64,000 nt of DNA, taken from NCBI GenBank assembly GCA_902560725.1, contig CACEMR010000003.1, positions 32,403-96,402 on the forward strand, in the 5' to 3' direction. The position numbers were made by a program, and so were the translations under genes. This document shows positions 1 through 9,313 of the stretch, in pieces. This DNA comes from an uncultured Alphaproteobacteria bacterium. Lineage in GTDB: Bacteria > Pseudomonadota > Alphaproteobacteria > HIMB59 > GCA-002718135. How positions within the stretch are numbered: the stretch's first letter is position 1; each line of letters begins with the position of its first letter. Under the pieces are notes generated by a model. It had not been told where the DNA came from, ran no database searches, and was given only the letters and a program-made list of their open reading frames with translations.

Positions 1-516
1 ATATTTATTTATACATTTTGGTTAAAGAGAACTACTTCCCTTAACATTGTAATTGGTGGAGCTGCAGGAGCAATACCACCAATTATTGGTTGGACTGCAG
101 TCAGTCCTGAAATTAGTTTTTTACCTATAAGTATGTTCCTGATTATATTTTTTTGGACACCACCACATTTTTGGGCATTGTCAGTATATAGATATAATGA
201 TTATGAAAATGCAAAAGTTCCTATGTTGCCAAATGTTAAAAGTATTTATGATACAAAAAAACAAATTGTCTATTACACAGCTTTATTAATTATTTTTAGT
301 TATTCACCTTACTTAGATAAAAATATTGGTTTAATTTATTTTATCATTGCAACAATTTTGAATTTTATTTTGTTATCTAGTTCTATAAAATTGAGAAAAA
401 CAAAAGAAAAAAAATCAAAACCTAACAAAGAAGGTTTAAAATTTTTTGCATTATCAATCTTTTACTTGTTTAGTTTATTTTCAGCTTTAGTAATTGATCA
501 TTTAATTAAAATATGA
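1..516 (+). CDS. ctaB: Protoheme IX farnesyltransferase (heme O synthase), 5'-truncated by window edge
   Basis: Frame 1 is open from base 1 (IFIYTFWLKRTTSLNIVIGGAAGAIPPIIGW...), typical UbiA/CtaB motif; the listed ORF begins at an internal Met; next to ctaG/coxC. Confidence 0.93.
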   Translation: MFIYTFWLKRTTSLNIVIGGAAGAIPPIIGWTAVSPEISFLPISMFLIIFFWTPPHFWALSVYRYNDYENAKVPMLPNVKSIYDTKKQIVYYTALLIIFSYSPYLDKNIGLIYFIIATILNFILLSSSIKLRKTKEKKSKPNKEGLKFFALSIFYLFSLFSALVIDHLIKI

Positions 517-620
517 AAAATAGAAGAAAAAAAAATTTAATCACATTGTTAATTTTACTCTGTATAGTAGCCTTCTTCTATATTTGGACTTTATTTAAGG
601 CGAATATTTTTGGAGTATAA
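513..620 (+). CDS. Small single-TM protein, CoxF-like (35 aa), absent from ORF track
   Basis: ATG at 513 overlaps ctaB stop; MKNRRKKNLITLLILLCIVAFFYIWTLFKANIFGV*; sits in the ctaB-ctaG gap where alphaproteobacteria usually carry a tiny coxF gene. Confidence 0.65.
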   Translation: MKNRRKKNLITLLILLCIVAFFYIWTLFKANIFGV

Positions 621-621
621 A

Positions 622-1137
622 ATGTCAAATAATAGAACAGCCATGGGGCTATCAATTATTGTTCTTACAATGATAATATTAGTTGCATTTTCAGTTCCAC
701 TATACAATTTATTTTGCAGAGTTACTGGATATGGTGGTCAAACCAATACATCTGAATTTTTGTCTTCCACAATTCTTGAAAGGGATATTAATTTAAAATT
801 CAGTGCTGATGTTAATGACAGTATTGACTGGTCATTTGAACCACCTGAAAATCTTGAATTTAAGGTTGGTGAAAATATACTCGTTAATTATAAAGCAACA
901 AATCTTTCTGATAAACAAACCTCAGGTACTGCGACATTTAATGTTCTTCCAGTAAAGGTTGGGCCTTATTTTATAAAAACACAGTGTTTTTGTTTTGAAA
1001 AACAAACACTTAATCCAGGAGAATCTGTAGATATGCCAGTGGTATTTTATGTTGATCCTGCAATAAGTGAAGATCCTACAATGCAGGATGTTGAAGAGAT
1101 AACATTGTCATATACATTTTTTAAATATATAGAATAA
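622..1137 (+). CDS. ctaG: Cytochrome c oxidase assembly protein CtaG/Cox11
   Basis: LYNLFCRVTGYGG, IKTQCFCFEKQTLNPGE, PVVFYVDP motifs; start at second Met (622) preferred over 610. Confidence 0.95.
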   Translation: MSNNRTAMGLSIIVLTMIILVAFSVPLYNLFCRVTGYGGQTNTSEFLSSTILERDINLKFSADVNDSIDWSFEPPENLEFKVGENILVNYKATNLSDKQTSGTATFNVLPVKVGPYFIKTQCFCFEKQTLNPGESVDMPVVFYVDPAISEDPTMQDVEEITLSYTFFKYIE

Positions 1138-1142
1138 AAACT

Positions 1143-1991
1143 ATGTCTGATAACTCTTCTTCAACAGGACAAAAACATCCTTATCATTTAGTAGATCCAA
1201 GTCCTTTACCTTTCCTATCTTCAATTGCTGCCTTAGCAATGGCTGCTGGACTGGTTTTCTATATGCACTACGAAACAACTTGGTTGCTAATATTAGGTAC
1301 TATTGGATTATTAACTATCATGTTTATTTGGTGGAGAGATATTATCAATGAGTCAACTTTTCAAAAAGTTCATACACCTGTGGTAGAGTTAGGATTAAGA
1401 TATGGAATGGCTCTATTCATTGCCTCTGAAGTTATGTTCTTTGTTGCATTCTTTTGGGCTTTCTTTGATGCGAGTCTAACTCCAAAACTTCCGATTGAGG
1501 AATATACAGAAATTTTTGATACAGACGGAGCTGTAGGTGTCTGGCCTCCTGAAGGAATAAAAACATTTGATCCACTGGATGTTCCTTTTTTAAATACATT
1601 AATTTTATTAATGTCTGGAACAACATGCACATGGGCACATCATGCAGTACGTGAAGGTCATAGAGATCAAGCAATTCAGGCTTTATGGATCACAGTTGGC
1701 TTGGGAGTGTTTTTTACTTTTATGCAAGGAGTAGAATATTACGAGGCAGCTTTACACTACTTTAGTTTCACTGACGGAATATACCCTTCAGTTTTTTATA
1801 TGGCCACTGGCTTTCATGGCTTTCATGTAATGGTTGGAACAGCATTTTTGGCCGTGTGTTTATTTAGAGTATATAAGAACCATTTTACTCCAGATAGACA
1901 TTTTGGTTTAGAGGCAGCAGCTTGGTATTGGCATTTTGTTGATGTTGTTTGGCTTTTCCTTTTTATATGTGTTTATGTTTGGGGTGCATAA
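1143..1991 (+). CDS. coxC: Cytochrome c oxidase subunit III
   Basis: HPYHLVDPSPLPFLSS..., EVMFFVAFFWAFFDASL, GFHGFHVMVG, WYWHFVDVVWLFLF. Confidence 0.96.
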   Translation: MSDNSSSTGQKHPYHLVDPSPLPFLSSIAALAMAAGLVFYMHYETTWLLILGTIGLLTIMFIWWRDIINESTFQKVHTPVVELGLRYGMALFIASEVMFFVAFFWAFFDASLTPKLPIEEYTEIFDTDGAVGVWPPEGIKTFDPLDVPFLNTLILLMSGTTCTWAHHAVREGHRDQAIQALWITVGLGVFFTFMQGVEYYEAALHYFSFTDGIYPSVFYMATGFHGFHVMVGTAFLAVCLFRVYKNHFTPDRHFGLEAAAWYWHFVDVVWLFLFICVYVWGA

Positions 1992-2681
1992 ATTAAAAAA
2001 TTCCCTTTAAATTTTTTCCTATTTAGCCTTGTTTGTGTAGCCTTGACTTCATATTTAGGATTTTGGCAATTAGAAAGATTAAAATGGAAAGAACAACTAA
2101 TTGATAATTTCAATAACTTACAAGATCAAAAACCCCTTTCATTATCAATGGGAAAAATGAAATATCCAAATATTGAAGAATTTACAAAAATTATTTCTAA
2201 GGGAACTGTTGATAGATCGAAAAAAATTTTTTTACCTGCTAAAACTAATAATGGTAAAAATGGCATCAGATTAGGAAGTCTTTTGACTGACAATCATGGA
2301 AATCATTATTTAATAGATGAAGGATGGTTTCCTGAGAAACAATATGATTATTTTAAAAATAATAATATAATTATTAATACTGAAATTATTGGTTACATTA
2401 GATTTCCAACTCAAAAGAAAATGTTTACTCCAGAAAATTCCATAAAAACTAATGAATGGTACTATTATGATTTGCAACAAATTCAAAACTACTTTGGTGT
2501 TCAAATTAATCAAAAATTTTTTATAAAAAATATGTCAAATTATTCTGAGAATTTTCTAGTTCCATCTTCAATTAAACACAATTTTGCAAATAATCATTTA
2601 CAATATGCTATTACTTGGTTTTTGATGAGTATTTCTTTTTGTGTTATTTTTTCTATATATTTTTTCAGGAATTTTAAATGA
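1992..2681 (+). CDS. SURF1 family protein
   Basis: LGFWQLERLKWKEQLI motif and C-terminal TM; the frame continues upstream of the TTG at 2043 to codon 1992 directly after coxC stop (IKKFPLNFFLFSLVCVALTSYLGFWQ), which restores the first TM helix. Confidence 0.85.
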   Translation: MKKFPLNFFLFSLVCVALTSYLGFWQLERLKWKEQLIDNFNNLQDQKPLSLSMGKMKYPNIEEFTKIISKGTVDRSKKIFLPAKTNNGKNGIRLGSLLTDNHGNHYLIDEGWFPEKQYDYFKNNNIIINTEIIGYIRFPTQKKMFTPENSIKTNEWYYYDLQQIQNYFGVQINQKFFIKNMSNYSENFLVPSSIKHNFANNHLQYAITWFLMSISFCVIFSIYFFRNFK

Positions 2682-4045
2682 AATATTTAAGTACAAGAGA
2701 CAATTCACTAAACCAATCTTTTAATGATATTTTATATCAAGGTCTTTCTAAAGATGGAGGTCTCTACCTGCCAAGAGAATGGCCAACAATTAATTTAGAT
2801 AAATTATTAAATTTGTCCTACCAGGAAGTTGCAACAGAAATAATTCATTCTTTTACTAAAGACGATATTAATAAAGAGGACTTATCTCAGATTATAATGA
2901 ATTCATATGTTGATTTTAAAAATGATAAAATTGCACCTATACTTAAATTAGATAATAATAAATTCTTATTAGAATTATTTTATGGACCAACTTACGCATT
3001 TAAAGATTATGCATTACAGTTTTTAGGAAATTTGTTTTCTTATAGTCTAAAAATTAATCCCAGAAAAATATCAATACTTGGCGCTACCTCTGGGGATACT
3101 GGTTCCGCTGCAATAAATGCTTTTAAATCAAATAAAGACATTAATGTTTTTATGTTACATCCTCATAATAAAGTATCACCAATGCAACAAAAACAAATGA
3201 CTACTGTTGATGAAAAAAATATATTTAATATTGCAATAGAAGGTAATTTTGATGATTGTCAAAAAATCGTCAAAAAGTTATTTTTAGATGATGAAATTCA
3301 AAGTCAAACTTCTTTAACTGCTGTTAATTCAATTAATTGGGCGCGACTAATAGCACAAGTTGTATATTATTTTTGGACTTATTTACAGATTAGAAGAAAA
3401 AATCTAAACTTTATTGTGCCCTCTGGTAATTTTGGAAATATTTTTTCTGCTTATGTTGCAAAAAAAATAGGCCTTCCTATAAATCGCTTACATATAGCTA
3501 CAAATAAAAACGACATTCTTAAATCAATTATCAAAAATGGAGTTATGAAGAAAAAAATAGTTTCTCAAACATTTAGTCCAAGCATGGATATACAAATTTC
3601 AAGTAATTTTGAAAGACAAATGTTTGAAAGTCTTAATAGAGACAGCTCTAAGGTAAGTGAAATTTTTGAAATATTTTATAAAACAGGAAATTATACTTTT
3701 GATAAAAATATTATTGAAGATTTTAAAAAAATATATGATGCATCAAGTATTAATGATGAAGAAACTCTTGAAACAATAAAAAAAGTATATGATTTTTACG
3801 GTTATCTTTCAGACCCTCATACTGCTACAGGTATAAAACTACTATTAGAAAAAAACCAAAACGAAACATGGATTTCTTTAGCTTGTGCACACCCAGCAAA
3901 GTTTCAAGATACTGTTAAAAAAGCAACTAATTTGGACGTAGAAATACCTGAAGAATTGGGTAAAATCTTTGATAAAAAGGAAAAGATGACTATATTAGCA
4001 AATAGTACAAAAGAAGTTAAAAAATTCATTTTAGAAAATATTTAA
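2678..4045 (+). CDS. thrC: Threonine synthase
   Basis: MKYLSTRDNS..., GPTYAFKDYALQFLG (PLP lysine), LGATSGDTGSAA; ATGA overlap with surf1. Confidence 0.95.
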   Translation: MKYLSTRDNSLNQSFNDILYQGLSKDGGLYLPREWPTINLDKLLNLSYQEVATEIIHSFTKDDINKEDLSQIIMNSYVDFKNDKIAPILKLDNNKFLLELFYGPTYAFKDYALQFLGNLFSYSLKINPRKISILGATSGDTGSAAINAFKSNKDINVFMLHPHNKVSPMQQKQMTTVDEKNIFNIAIEGNFDDCQKIVKKLFLDDEIQSQTSLTAVNSINWARLIAQVVYYFWTYLQIRRKNLNFIVPSGNFGNIFSAYVAKKIGLPINRLHIATNKNDILKSIIKNGVMKKKIVSQTFSPSMDIQISSNFERQMFESLNRDSSKVSEIFEIFYKTGNYTFDKNIIEDFKKIYDASSINDEETLETIKKVYDFYGYLSDPHTATGIKLLLEKNQNETWISLACAHPAKFQDTVKKATNLDVEIPEELGKIFDKKEKMTILANSTKEVKKFILENI

Positions 4046-4046
4046 T

Positions 4047-5300
4047 ATGCACAAAATTACAGAACTTGATAATGGACTGAGAATAGTTACTCAAAATATG
4101 CCAGGCCTAGAAACAGTTTCAATGGGAATTTGGAATTTTGTTGGAGGTAGAGATGAATTGAAAGAAGTAAATGGAGTCGCTCATCTTTTAGAACATATGG
4201 CATTTAAAGGAACAACAACAAAAAATGCTCTTCAAATTGCTGAAACAATTGAAAATGTAGGTGGAGATATTAATGCTTATACTTCAAAAGAAATAACTGC
4301 TTACTATGTTAAACTATTAGCTGATGATTTACCTTATGGGATAGATATACTTACAGATATTCTTCAAAATTCAACTTTTGAAGAAGAAGAATTAAATAGA
4401 GAACGAGGGGTTATAATTCAAGAAATTGGTATGTATCTTGATACACCTGATGATATGATTTTTGATTATTGGCAAGAAAAAGCATATCCCAACCAGCCAA
4501 TGGGACGTTCAATTTTAGGAAAAACTGATATTATAAAAAATATCTCTCGAGAACAAGTTAAGGATTTTATGATGCAAAACTATAATCCTAAACGAATGAT
4601 AATTAGTGCTGCTGGTAAAATCAATCATGATGAATTTGTTGAGTCAATTAAAAAAACATGCACGAATTTACCTTTAGGAGAGTCTCACTTAAGAAATAAA
4701 GCTAATTACGAGTCAGGTGAATATAGAGAAGATAAAAAACTAGAGCAGATTCACCTACTTCTTGGTTTTGAAGGTGTTGATTATCATCATGAAGATTTCT
4801 ATTCTCTTTTAGTTTATTCTTCACTACTTGGCGGTGGGATGTCTTCAAGATTATTTCAAGAGATTAGAGAAAAAAGAGGTTTAGTTTATGGAATATCTTC
4901 TTTTAGTTCATCTTATACTGATACAGGAGTGTTTGGAATTTATTGTGGAACAGGTGAAAATCAAATTCAAGAATTAATACCAGTATTATGTGATGAATTA
5001 AACAAAAGTCCAAATTCTATTTCAGAAAAAGAAATCAATAGAGGTAAGGCTCAATTAAAAGCAAGCTTAATGATGGGAAGAGAAAGTGCTTTTAGACGCT
5101 GTGAAAGTGCTGCTAGACAATTATTAGTTTTTGGTCGAATAATTGAACCAACCGAAACAATAAAAAAAATTGATCTAGTGTCAAAAGAAACTGTTGGAAA
5201 TATCGCAAAAAAAATAGTTTCTGGCCCTATAACGATTTCAAGCATCGGACCACTATCAAAGTTAGAAAATTTAGACAAAATACAAGCTCGAATTCAATAA
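4047..5300 (+). CDS. M16 family zinc peptidase (mitochondrial processing peptidase-like)
   Basis: HLLEHMAFKGT (HxxEH), LGGGMSSRLFQEIREKRGLVY. Confidence 0.95.
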   Translation: MHKITELDNGLRIVTQNMPGLETVSMGIWNFVGGRDELKEVNGVAHLLEHMAFKGTTTKNALQIAETIENVGGDINAYTSKEITAYYVKLLADDLPYGIDILTDILQNSTFEEEELNRERGVIIQEIGMYLDTPDDMIFDYWQEKAYPNQPMGRSILGKTDIIKNISREQVKDFMMQNYNPKRMIISAAGKINHDEFVESIKKTCTNLPLGESHLRNKANYESGEYREDKKLEQIHLLLGFEGVDYHHEDFYSLLVYSSLLGGGMSSRLFQEIREKRGLVYGISSFSSSYTDTGVFGIYCGTGENQIQELIPVLCDELNKSPNSISEKEINRGKAQLKASLMMGRESAFRRCESAARQLLVFGRIIEPTETIKKIDLVSKETVGNIAKKIVSGPITISSIGPLSKLENLDKIQARIQ

Positions 5301-5302
5301 AG

Positions 5303-5326
5303 ATAAAATATTATTTTATTTTAATT
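5303..5326 (+). terminator. Possible terminator hairpin between convergent genes
   Basis: ataaaat-att-attttat stem followed by T-rich tract. Confidence 0.35.
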
Positions 5327-5517
5327 TTTTCTTTAACTAAATGCTCTTCTTGAAAATTTTTAATAGATAAATTCATTTCTAATTCAATTTCATCATCTAC
5401 TTTGATTTCTCCATTTTCAAATTTACTTGTTAAAGATGTTTCTATTATTCTCTGAGAAGAAATACCTACCTTCTTTAAAAATTTCCTTACTTCAATATTT
5501 AAATTATCTTTATTCAT
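5311..5517 (-). CDS. DUF6494-like small conserved protein
   Basis: MNKDNLNIEVRKFLKKVGISSQRIIE..., resembles DUF6494; start at internal Met (5517) preferred. Confidence 0.6.
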   Translation of the reverse strand: MNKDNLNIEVRKFLKKVGISSQRIIETSLTSKFENGEIKVDDEIELEMNLSIKNFQEEHLVKEKIKIK

Positions 5518-5571
5518 ATAAATACTATAAATTATTTGATAAGATTCCCACAATAGTGATATTCTTTTTTA

Positions 5572-6018
5572 ATGAATTCTTATAGTTTTAAAACTTCAGT
5601 TGGCTGGATAACTATACAATCTAGTGGATCTAAGCTTGTTTCTGTAAAGTTCGGTAAATCAAAAAAGTATAGCGCTTCTAAATACTTAAAAAATATTTCT
5701 AAACAAATTAAATCATTTACTATTGGTAAATTGCAAAAATTTAAAATAGATTATGAGCTATCTGGTTCTTTACTACAAATTAAAATTTGGAGAGAATTAT
5801 CAAAAATTAAATATGGAAAAATAAAAACATATGGTGAAATAGCAAAAAAATTGAATACTTCACCTCGTTACGTAGGTAATGTTTGTGGTCAAAACAATTT
5901 ATTATTAATTATTCCTTGTCATAGAGTTATAAGAAGTGACGGATCTCTTGGTGGATTTTCAGGTTTAGGTGGTATAAAACTTAAAAAAAAATTACTTAAA
6001 TTAGAATCAAATGTCTAA
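5572..6018 (+). CDS. Methylated-DNA--[protein]-cysteine S-methyltransferase
   Basis: IIPCHRVIRSDGSLGGFSGL active-site motif; YGEIAKKLNTSPRYVG. Confidence 0.92.
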   Translation: MNSYSFKTSVGWITIQSSGSKLVSVKFGKSKKYSASKYLKNISKQIKSFTIGKLQKFKIDYELSGSLLQIKIWRELSKIKYGKIKTYGEIAKKLNTSPRYVGNVCGQNNLLLIIPCHRVIRSDGSLGGFSGLGGIKLKKKLLKLESNV

Positions 6019-6736
6019 AAATATTATTGTTCTTCAACACATACCAATTGAAACACCTGGATATTTATTGGATTTAATGAAGCAAGATAAATTTAATATA
6101 ACAACAATTGAATTGGATCATGGTGAAAAAATACCAGATAATTTGTCTTCATATCACGCGATGTTTTGTATGGGAGGTCCAATGGATACTTGGATGGAAG
6201 ATCAATATCCATGGCTGATTGAAGAGAAAAAGAAAATTAAAGAATTTGTAGTAAATTTAAAAAAACCTTACTTAGGTTTTTGTCTTGGCTGTCAATTACT
6301 CGGAGAAGTTTTAGGTGGAAAAGTTATTAAATCGATACCATCAGAGATAGGAATTTTAAATATAGAAATGTCAAAAGCAAAAGATAATGATAAATTATTC
6401 TCAGAATACTCTGATACAATTAATGCTTTGCAATGGCATAGTTATGAAGTTTCTGAATTAGATAGCAATAAAAATGTAACTATCCTAGGGTCATCCAAAA
6501 CTACAAAATATCAAATTTTTAAATATATGGAGCACGCGTATGGGATACAATTTCATATAGAAATTAAGGATAATACTGTTAACCAGTGGTCTTGTGTTCC
6601 CGAATATGAAAAAGCTCTAGAAGATAGTCTAGGAAGTGGAGCTCTAGAAAATTTTGATAAAAAAGCAAAAATGTATATGAAAGAAATGAACTTAAGTGCT
6701 GAAATTTTGTATAAAAATTTTAAAAAAATAATTTAA
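6011..6736 (+). CDS. Class I glutamine amidotransferase-like protein (GuaA N-domain-like)
   Basis: KPYLGFCLGCQLLGEVLGG nucleophile Cys motif; HAYGIQFHIE. Confidence 0.88.
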   Translation: MSKNIIVLQHIPIETPGYLLDLMKQDKFNITTIELDHGEKIPDNLSSYHAMFCMGGPMDTWMEDQYPWLIEEKKKIKEFVVNLKKPYLGFCLGCQLLGEVLGGKVIKSIPSEIGILNIEMSKAKDNDKLFSEYSDTINALQWHSYEVSELDSNKNVTILGSSKTTKYQIFKYMEHAYGIQFHIEIKDNTVNQWSCVPEYEKALEDSLGSGALENFDKKAKMYMKEMNLSAEILYKNFKKII

Positions 6737-6788
6737 TTATGATGACTGCTTTTTGATTTCATGATTAAATGAATTTTGGAGATAAATT

Positions 6789-7841
6789 ATGAAGAAGATA
6801 AAGGGACCTGCTATTTTTTTGGCACAATTTGCTGATGATAAAGAGCCTTTTAATTCATTAAAGGGAATTTCAAAATGGGCTTCTGATTTAGGTTATAAAG
6901 GTGTGCAAATACCATCTTGGGATAGTCGTTTGTTTGATTTATCTAAAGCTGCAGAGAGTAAAGATTATTGTGATGAAATTAAAGGTGTTTTAAAAAATAA
7001 TAATATTGAATTAACAGAATTATCTACCCACTTACAAGGTCAGTTAGTTGCTGTTCATCCTGCTTACGATATTCCTTTTGATGGTTTTGCTCCTAAGCAA
7101 GTTAAGGGTAACCCAAATAAAAGACAAGAATGGGCATCAAATCAATTAATGATGGCAGCTTCTGCATCAAAAAATCTGGGATTAATAGCACATGCAACTT
7201 TTTCTGGCGCACTTGCTTGGCCTTACTTGTATCCATGGCCCCAAAGACCTACAGGTTTAGTTGATGAAGCATTTGATGAGTTAGCTAAGAGATGGATGCC
7301 CATATTAAATGCTTTTGACGATTCTGGTGTAGACTTATGTTATGAAATACATCCTGGAGAAGATCTACATGATGGTGTTACATTTGAAATGTTTTTAGAA
7401 AAAGTAAAAAACCATAATCGATGTAATATGCTTTATGATCCAAGTCATTTTGTGTTACAACATTTAAATTATCTCGATTATATTGATATATATCACGAAA
7501 AGTTAAAGATGTTTCATGTAAAAGATGCTGAATTGAATCCAACAGGAAAACAGGGAGTATATGGTGGATTTCAATCTTGGATTGATAGAGCAGGTAGATT
7601 TAGATCTCTTGGAGATGGACAAGTAGATTTTAAATCAATTTTTTCAAAACTTTCTGGTTATAATTTTAATGGATGGGCTGTTCTTGAATGGGAATGTTGC
7701 ATAAAGAGTCCGCAACAAGGCGCTCTAGAGGGAGCTAAATTTATAGATCAGCACATAATTGATGTAACAGAAAAAGCTTTTGATGATTTTGCAGACTCAG
7801 GGATGGACAAAGAAACTAACAAAAAACTCCTAGGTATTTAA
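6789..7841 (+). CDS. Sugar phosphate isomerase/epimerase (xylose isomerase-like TIM barrel)
   Basis: CYEIHPGEDLHDG, MLYDPSHFVLQ, MFHVKDAEL, WAVLEWEC. Confidence 0.88.
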   Translation: MKKIKGPAIFLAQFADDKEPFNSLKGISKWASDLGYKGVQIPSWDSRLFDLSKAAESKDYCDEIKGVLKNNNIELTELSTHLQGQLVAVHPAYDIPFDGFAPKQVKGNPNKRQEWASNQLMMAASASKNLGLIAHATFSGALAWPYLYPWPQRPTGLVDEAFDELAKRWMPILNAFDDSGVDLCYEIHPGEDLHDGVTFEMFLEKVKNHNRCNMLYDPSHFVLQHLNYLDYIDIYHEKLKMFHVKDAELNPTGKQGVYGGFQSWIDRAGRFRSLGDGQVDFKSIFSKLSGYNFNGWAVLEWECCIKSPQQGALEGAKFIDQHIIDVTEKAFDDFADSGMDKETNKKLLGI

Positions 7842-7850
7842 GGAAAAAAA

Positions 7851-9002
7851 TTGAAAAAAAGACTCAAACTTGGAATGATTGGTGGGGGACAAGGTGCTTT
7901 TATAGGAGCTGTTCACCGTCTTTGTGCAAGGATGGATGATAAATATGAATTTGTAGCTGGATGTTTGTCTTCTACACCAGAAAGAGCAACCACTTCAGCT
8001 AAAGAGATTGGTTTGGATTTATCTAGAAGTTACCCTGATTTTAAAACTATGGCTGAGCAGGAGTCAAAAAGAGATGATGGAATAGACGTAGTATCAATAG
8101 TTACTCCAAATCATATGCATGCAGAACCTGCAATAGAATTTTTAAATAAAAATATTCATGTAATATGTGACAAGCCTATGACTTCAACAATGGAAGATGC
8201 TCATAGATTAGTTGATGCAGTATCAGCTTCTGGTGCACATTTTTTTTTAACGCACAATTATTCTGGTTATCCAGTAGTAAGAGAAATAAGATCTCTAATA
8301 AAAAATGGTGAGATTGGCACTATTCGAATTATTAAAAGTTCTTACTTACAGGGCTGGCTTGGTTCCAAAGAAGAAGACTCTGGTGAAAATAAGCAGGCTG
8401 AATGGAGAACAGATCCTAAAAGAAGTGGTGTAGCTGGAGCAGTAGGTGACATTGGCAGTCATGCTATGCATTTAATAGAGTTTATTTCAGGCGAAAAATT
8501 AGAATCAGTTGCTGCAGATTTAACAACCTTCGTATCAGGTCGTAAACTTGAAGATGATGCATCTATAATGCTAAGAATGACAAATAATATAAAAGGCAAT
8601 TTATCTATTTCGCAAATAGCAACAGGTGAAGAAAATAATTTTAGATTATCAATATATGGAGATAAAGGATCTGTTCATTGGAAACAAGAAAACCCTAACT
8701 ATGCAACCTTAAGTAAGGTTGGAGTTACAAATCAAATTATAACAAGGGGTGGATCTATTAAACAAGAAGGTTCTTCATCTAACGTAAGAATACCGGCTGG
8801 ACACCCGGAGGGATACTTGGAGGCATTTGCTCAAATATATTCGGATGCTGCTGATGTAATTCAAAATAAAGAAAACAAATCAGAGTTGATAAAAATTCTT
8901 CCAAATATTGATGATGGGTTACAAATAATGAAATTTATTAATGCTAGTGTGGATTCGAGTAAAAATAATTCAGCTTGGGTTGATTTATCAACAATTAAAT
9001 AA
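7851..9002 (+). CDS. Gfo/Idh/MocA family oxidoreductase (TTG start)
   Basis: LKLGMIGGGQGAFIGAVHR Rossmann motif; IHVICDKPMTSTMEDA; VGDIGSHAMHLIEFISG. Confidence 0.92.
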   Translation: MKKRLKLGMIGGGQGAFIGAVHRLCARMDDKYEFVAGCLSSTPERATTSAKEIGLDLSRSYPDFKTMAEQESKRDDGIDVVSIVTPNHMHAEPAIEFLNKNIHVICDKPMTSTMEDAHRLVDAVSASGAHFFLTHNYSGYPVVREIRSLIKNGEIGTIRIIKSSYLQGWLGSKEEDSGENKQAEWRTDPKRSGVAGAVGDIGSHAMHLIEFISGEKLESVAADLTTFVSGRKLEDDASIMLRMTNNIKGNLSISQIATGEENNFRLSIYGDKGSVHWKQENPNYATLSKVGVTNQIITRGGSIKQEGSSSNVRIPAGHPEGYLEAFAQIYSDAADVIQNKENKSELIKILPNIDDGLQIMKFINASVDSSKNNSAWVDLSTIK

Positions 9003-9031
9003 TTAAATTAGCCCATGTTTTATGGGTATTT

Positions 9032-9058
9032 ATTAATATGCATTTTTTGCATATTAAT
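9032..9058 (+). terminator. Perfect 11-bp stem hairpin downstream of oxidoreductase
   Basis: attaatatgca-ttttt-tgcatattaat; preceded by cccat-gtttt-atggg at 9012-9026; no clear U-tract. Confidence 0.4.
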
Positions 9059-9110
9059 CTTTACAATTAAAAACTTACTAATTTTTAATATTAAACTATA
9101 TCAATAATTA

Positions 9111-9159
9111 CGTTCATCGCTTTAAAAAGCGACGGAAGTAAACGAAAGTTGAAGGAACG
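9111..9159 (+). promoter_or_regulatory. glnA-type glutamine riboswitch aptamer 1
   Basis: cgttcatcgctttaaaaagcgacggaagtaaacgaaagttgaaggaacg: P1 cgtt/aacg, P2 cgctt/aagcg, P3 aac-gaaa-gtt, conserved CGGAAGUA and GAAGGAACG. Confidence 0.85.
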
Positions 9160-9177
9160 CATGCAAAGTTATAAAAT

Positions 9178-9226
9178 CGTTCAATCTGCAAAAGCAGATC
9201 GGAAGTAGGTTTTAACCGAAGGAACG
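9178..9226 (+). promoter_or_regulatory. glnA-type glutamine riboswitch aptamer 2 (tandem)
   Basis: cgttcaatctgcaaaagcagatcggaagtaggttttaaccgaaggaacg: P1 cgtt/aacg, P2 atctgc/gcagat, P3 ggtt/aacc, same conserved core. Confidence 0.87.
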
Positions 9227-9313
9227 CGGATCTTATTAATTAATTTCCATAGCTAAGCATGATTTGAGCATGACTCAGGTGAGTCTTGTTGTGAACTTAT
9301 TATGGAGAATTAT

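Noticed and set aside
1370-1674. Minus-strand ORFs of 86 and 80 aa inside coxC
   Set aside because: Fully antisense to a well-supported coxC gene; no recognisable domain or signal; typical shadow ORFs
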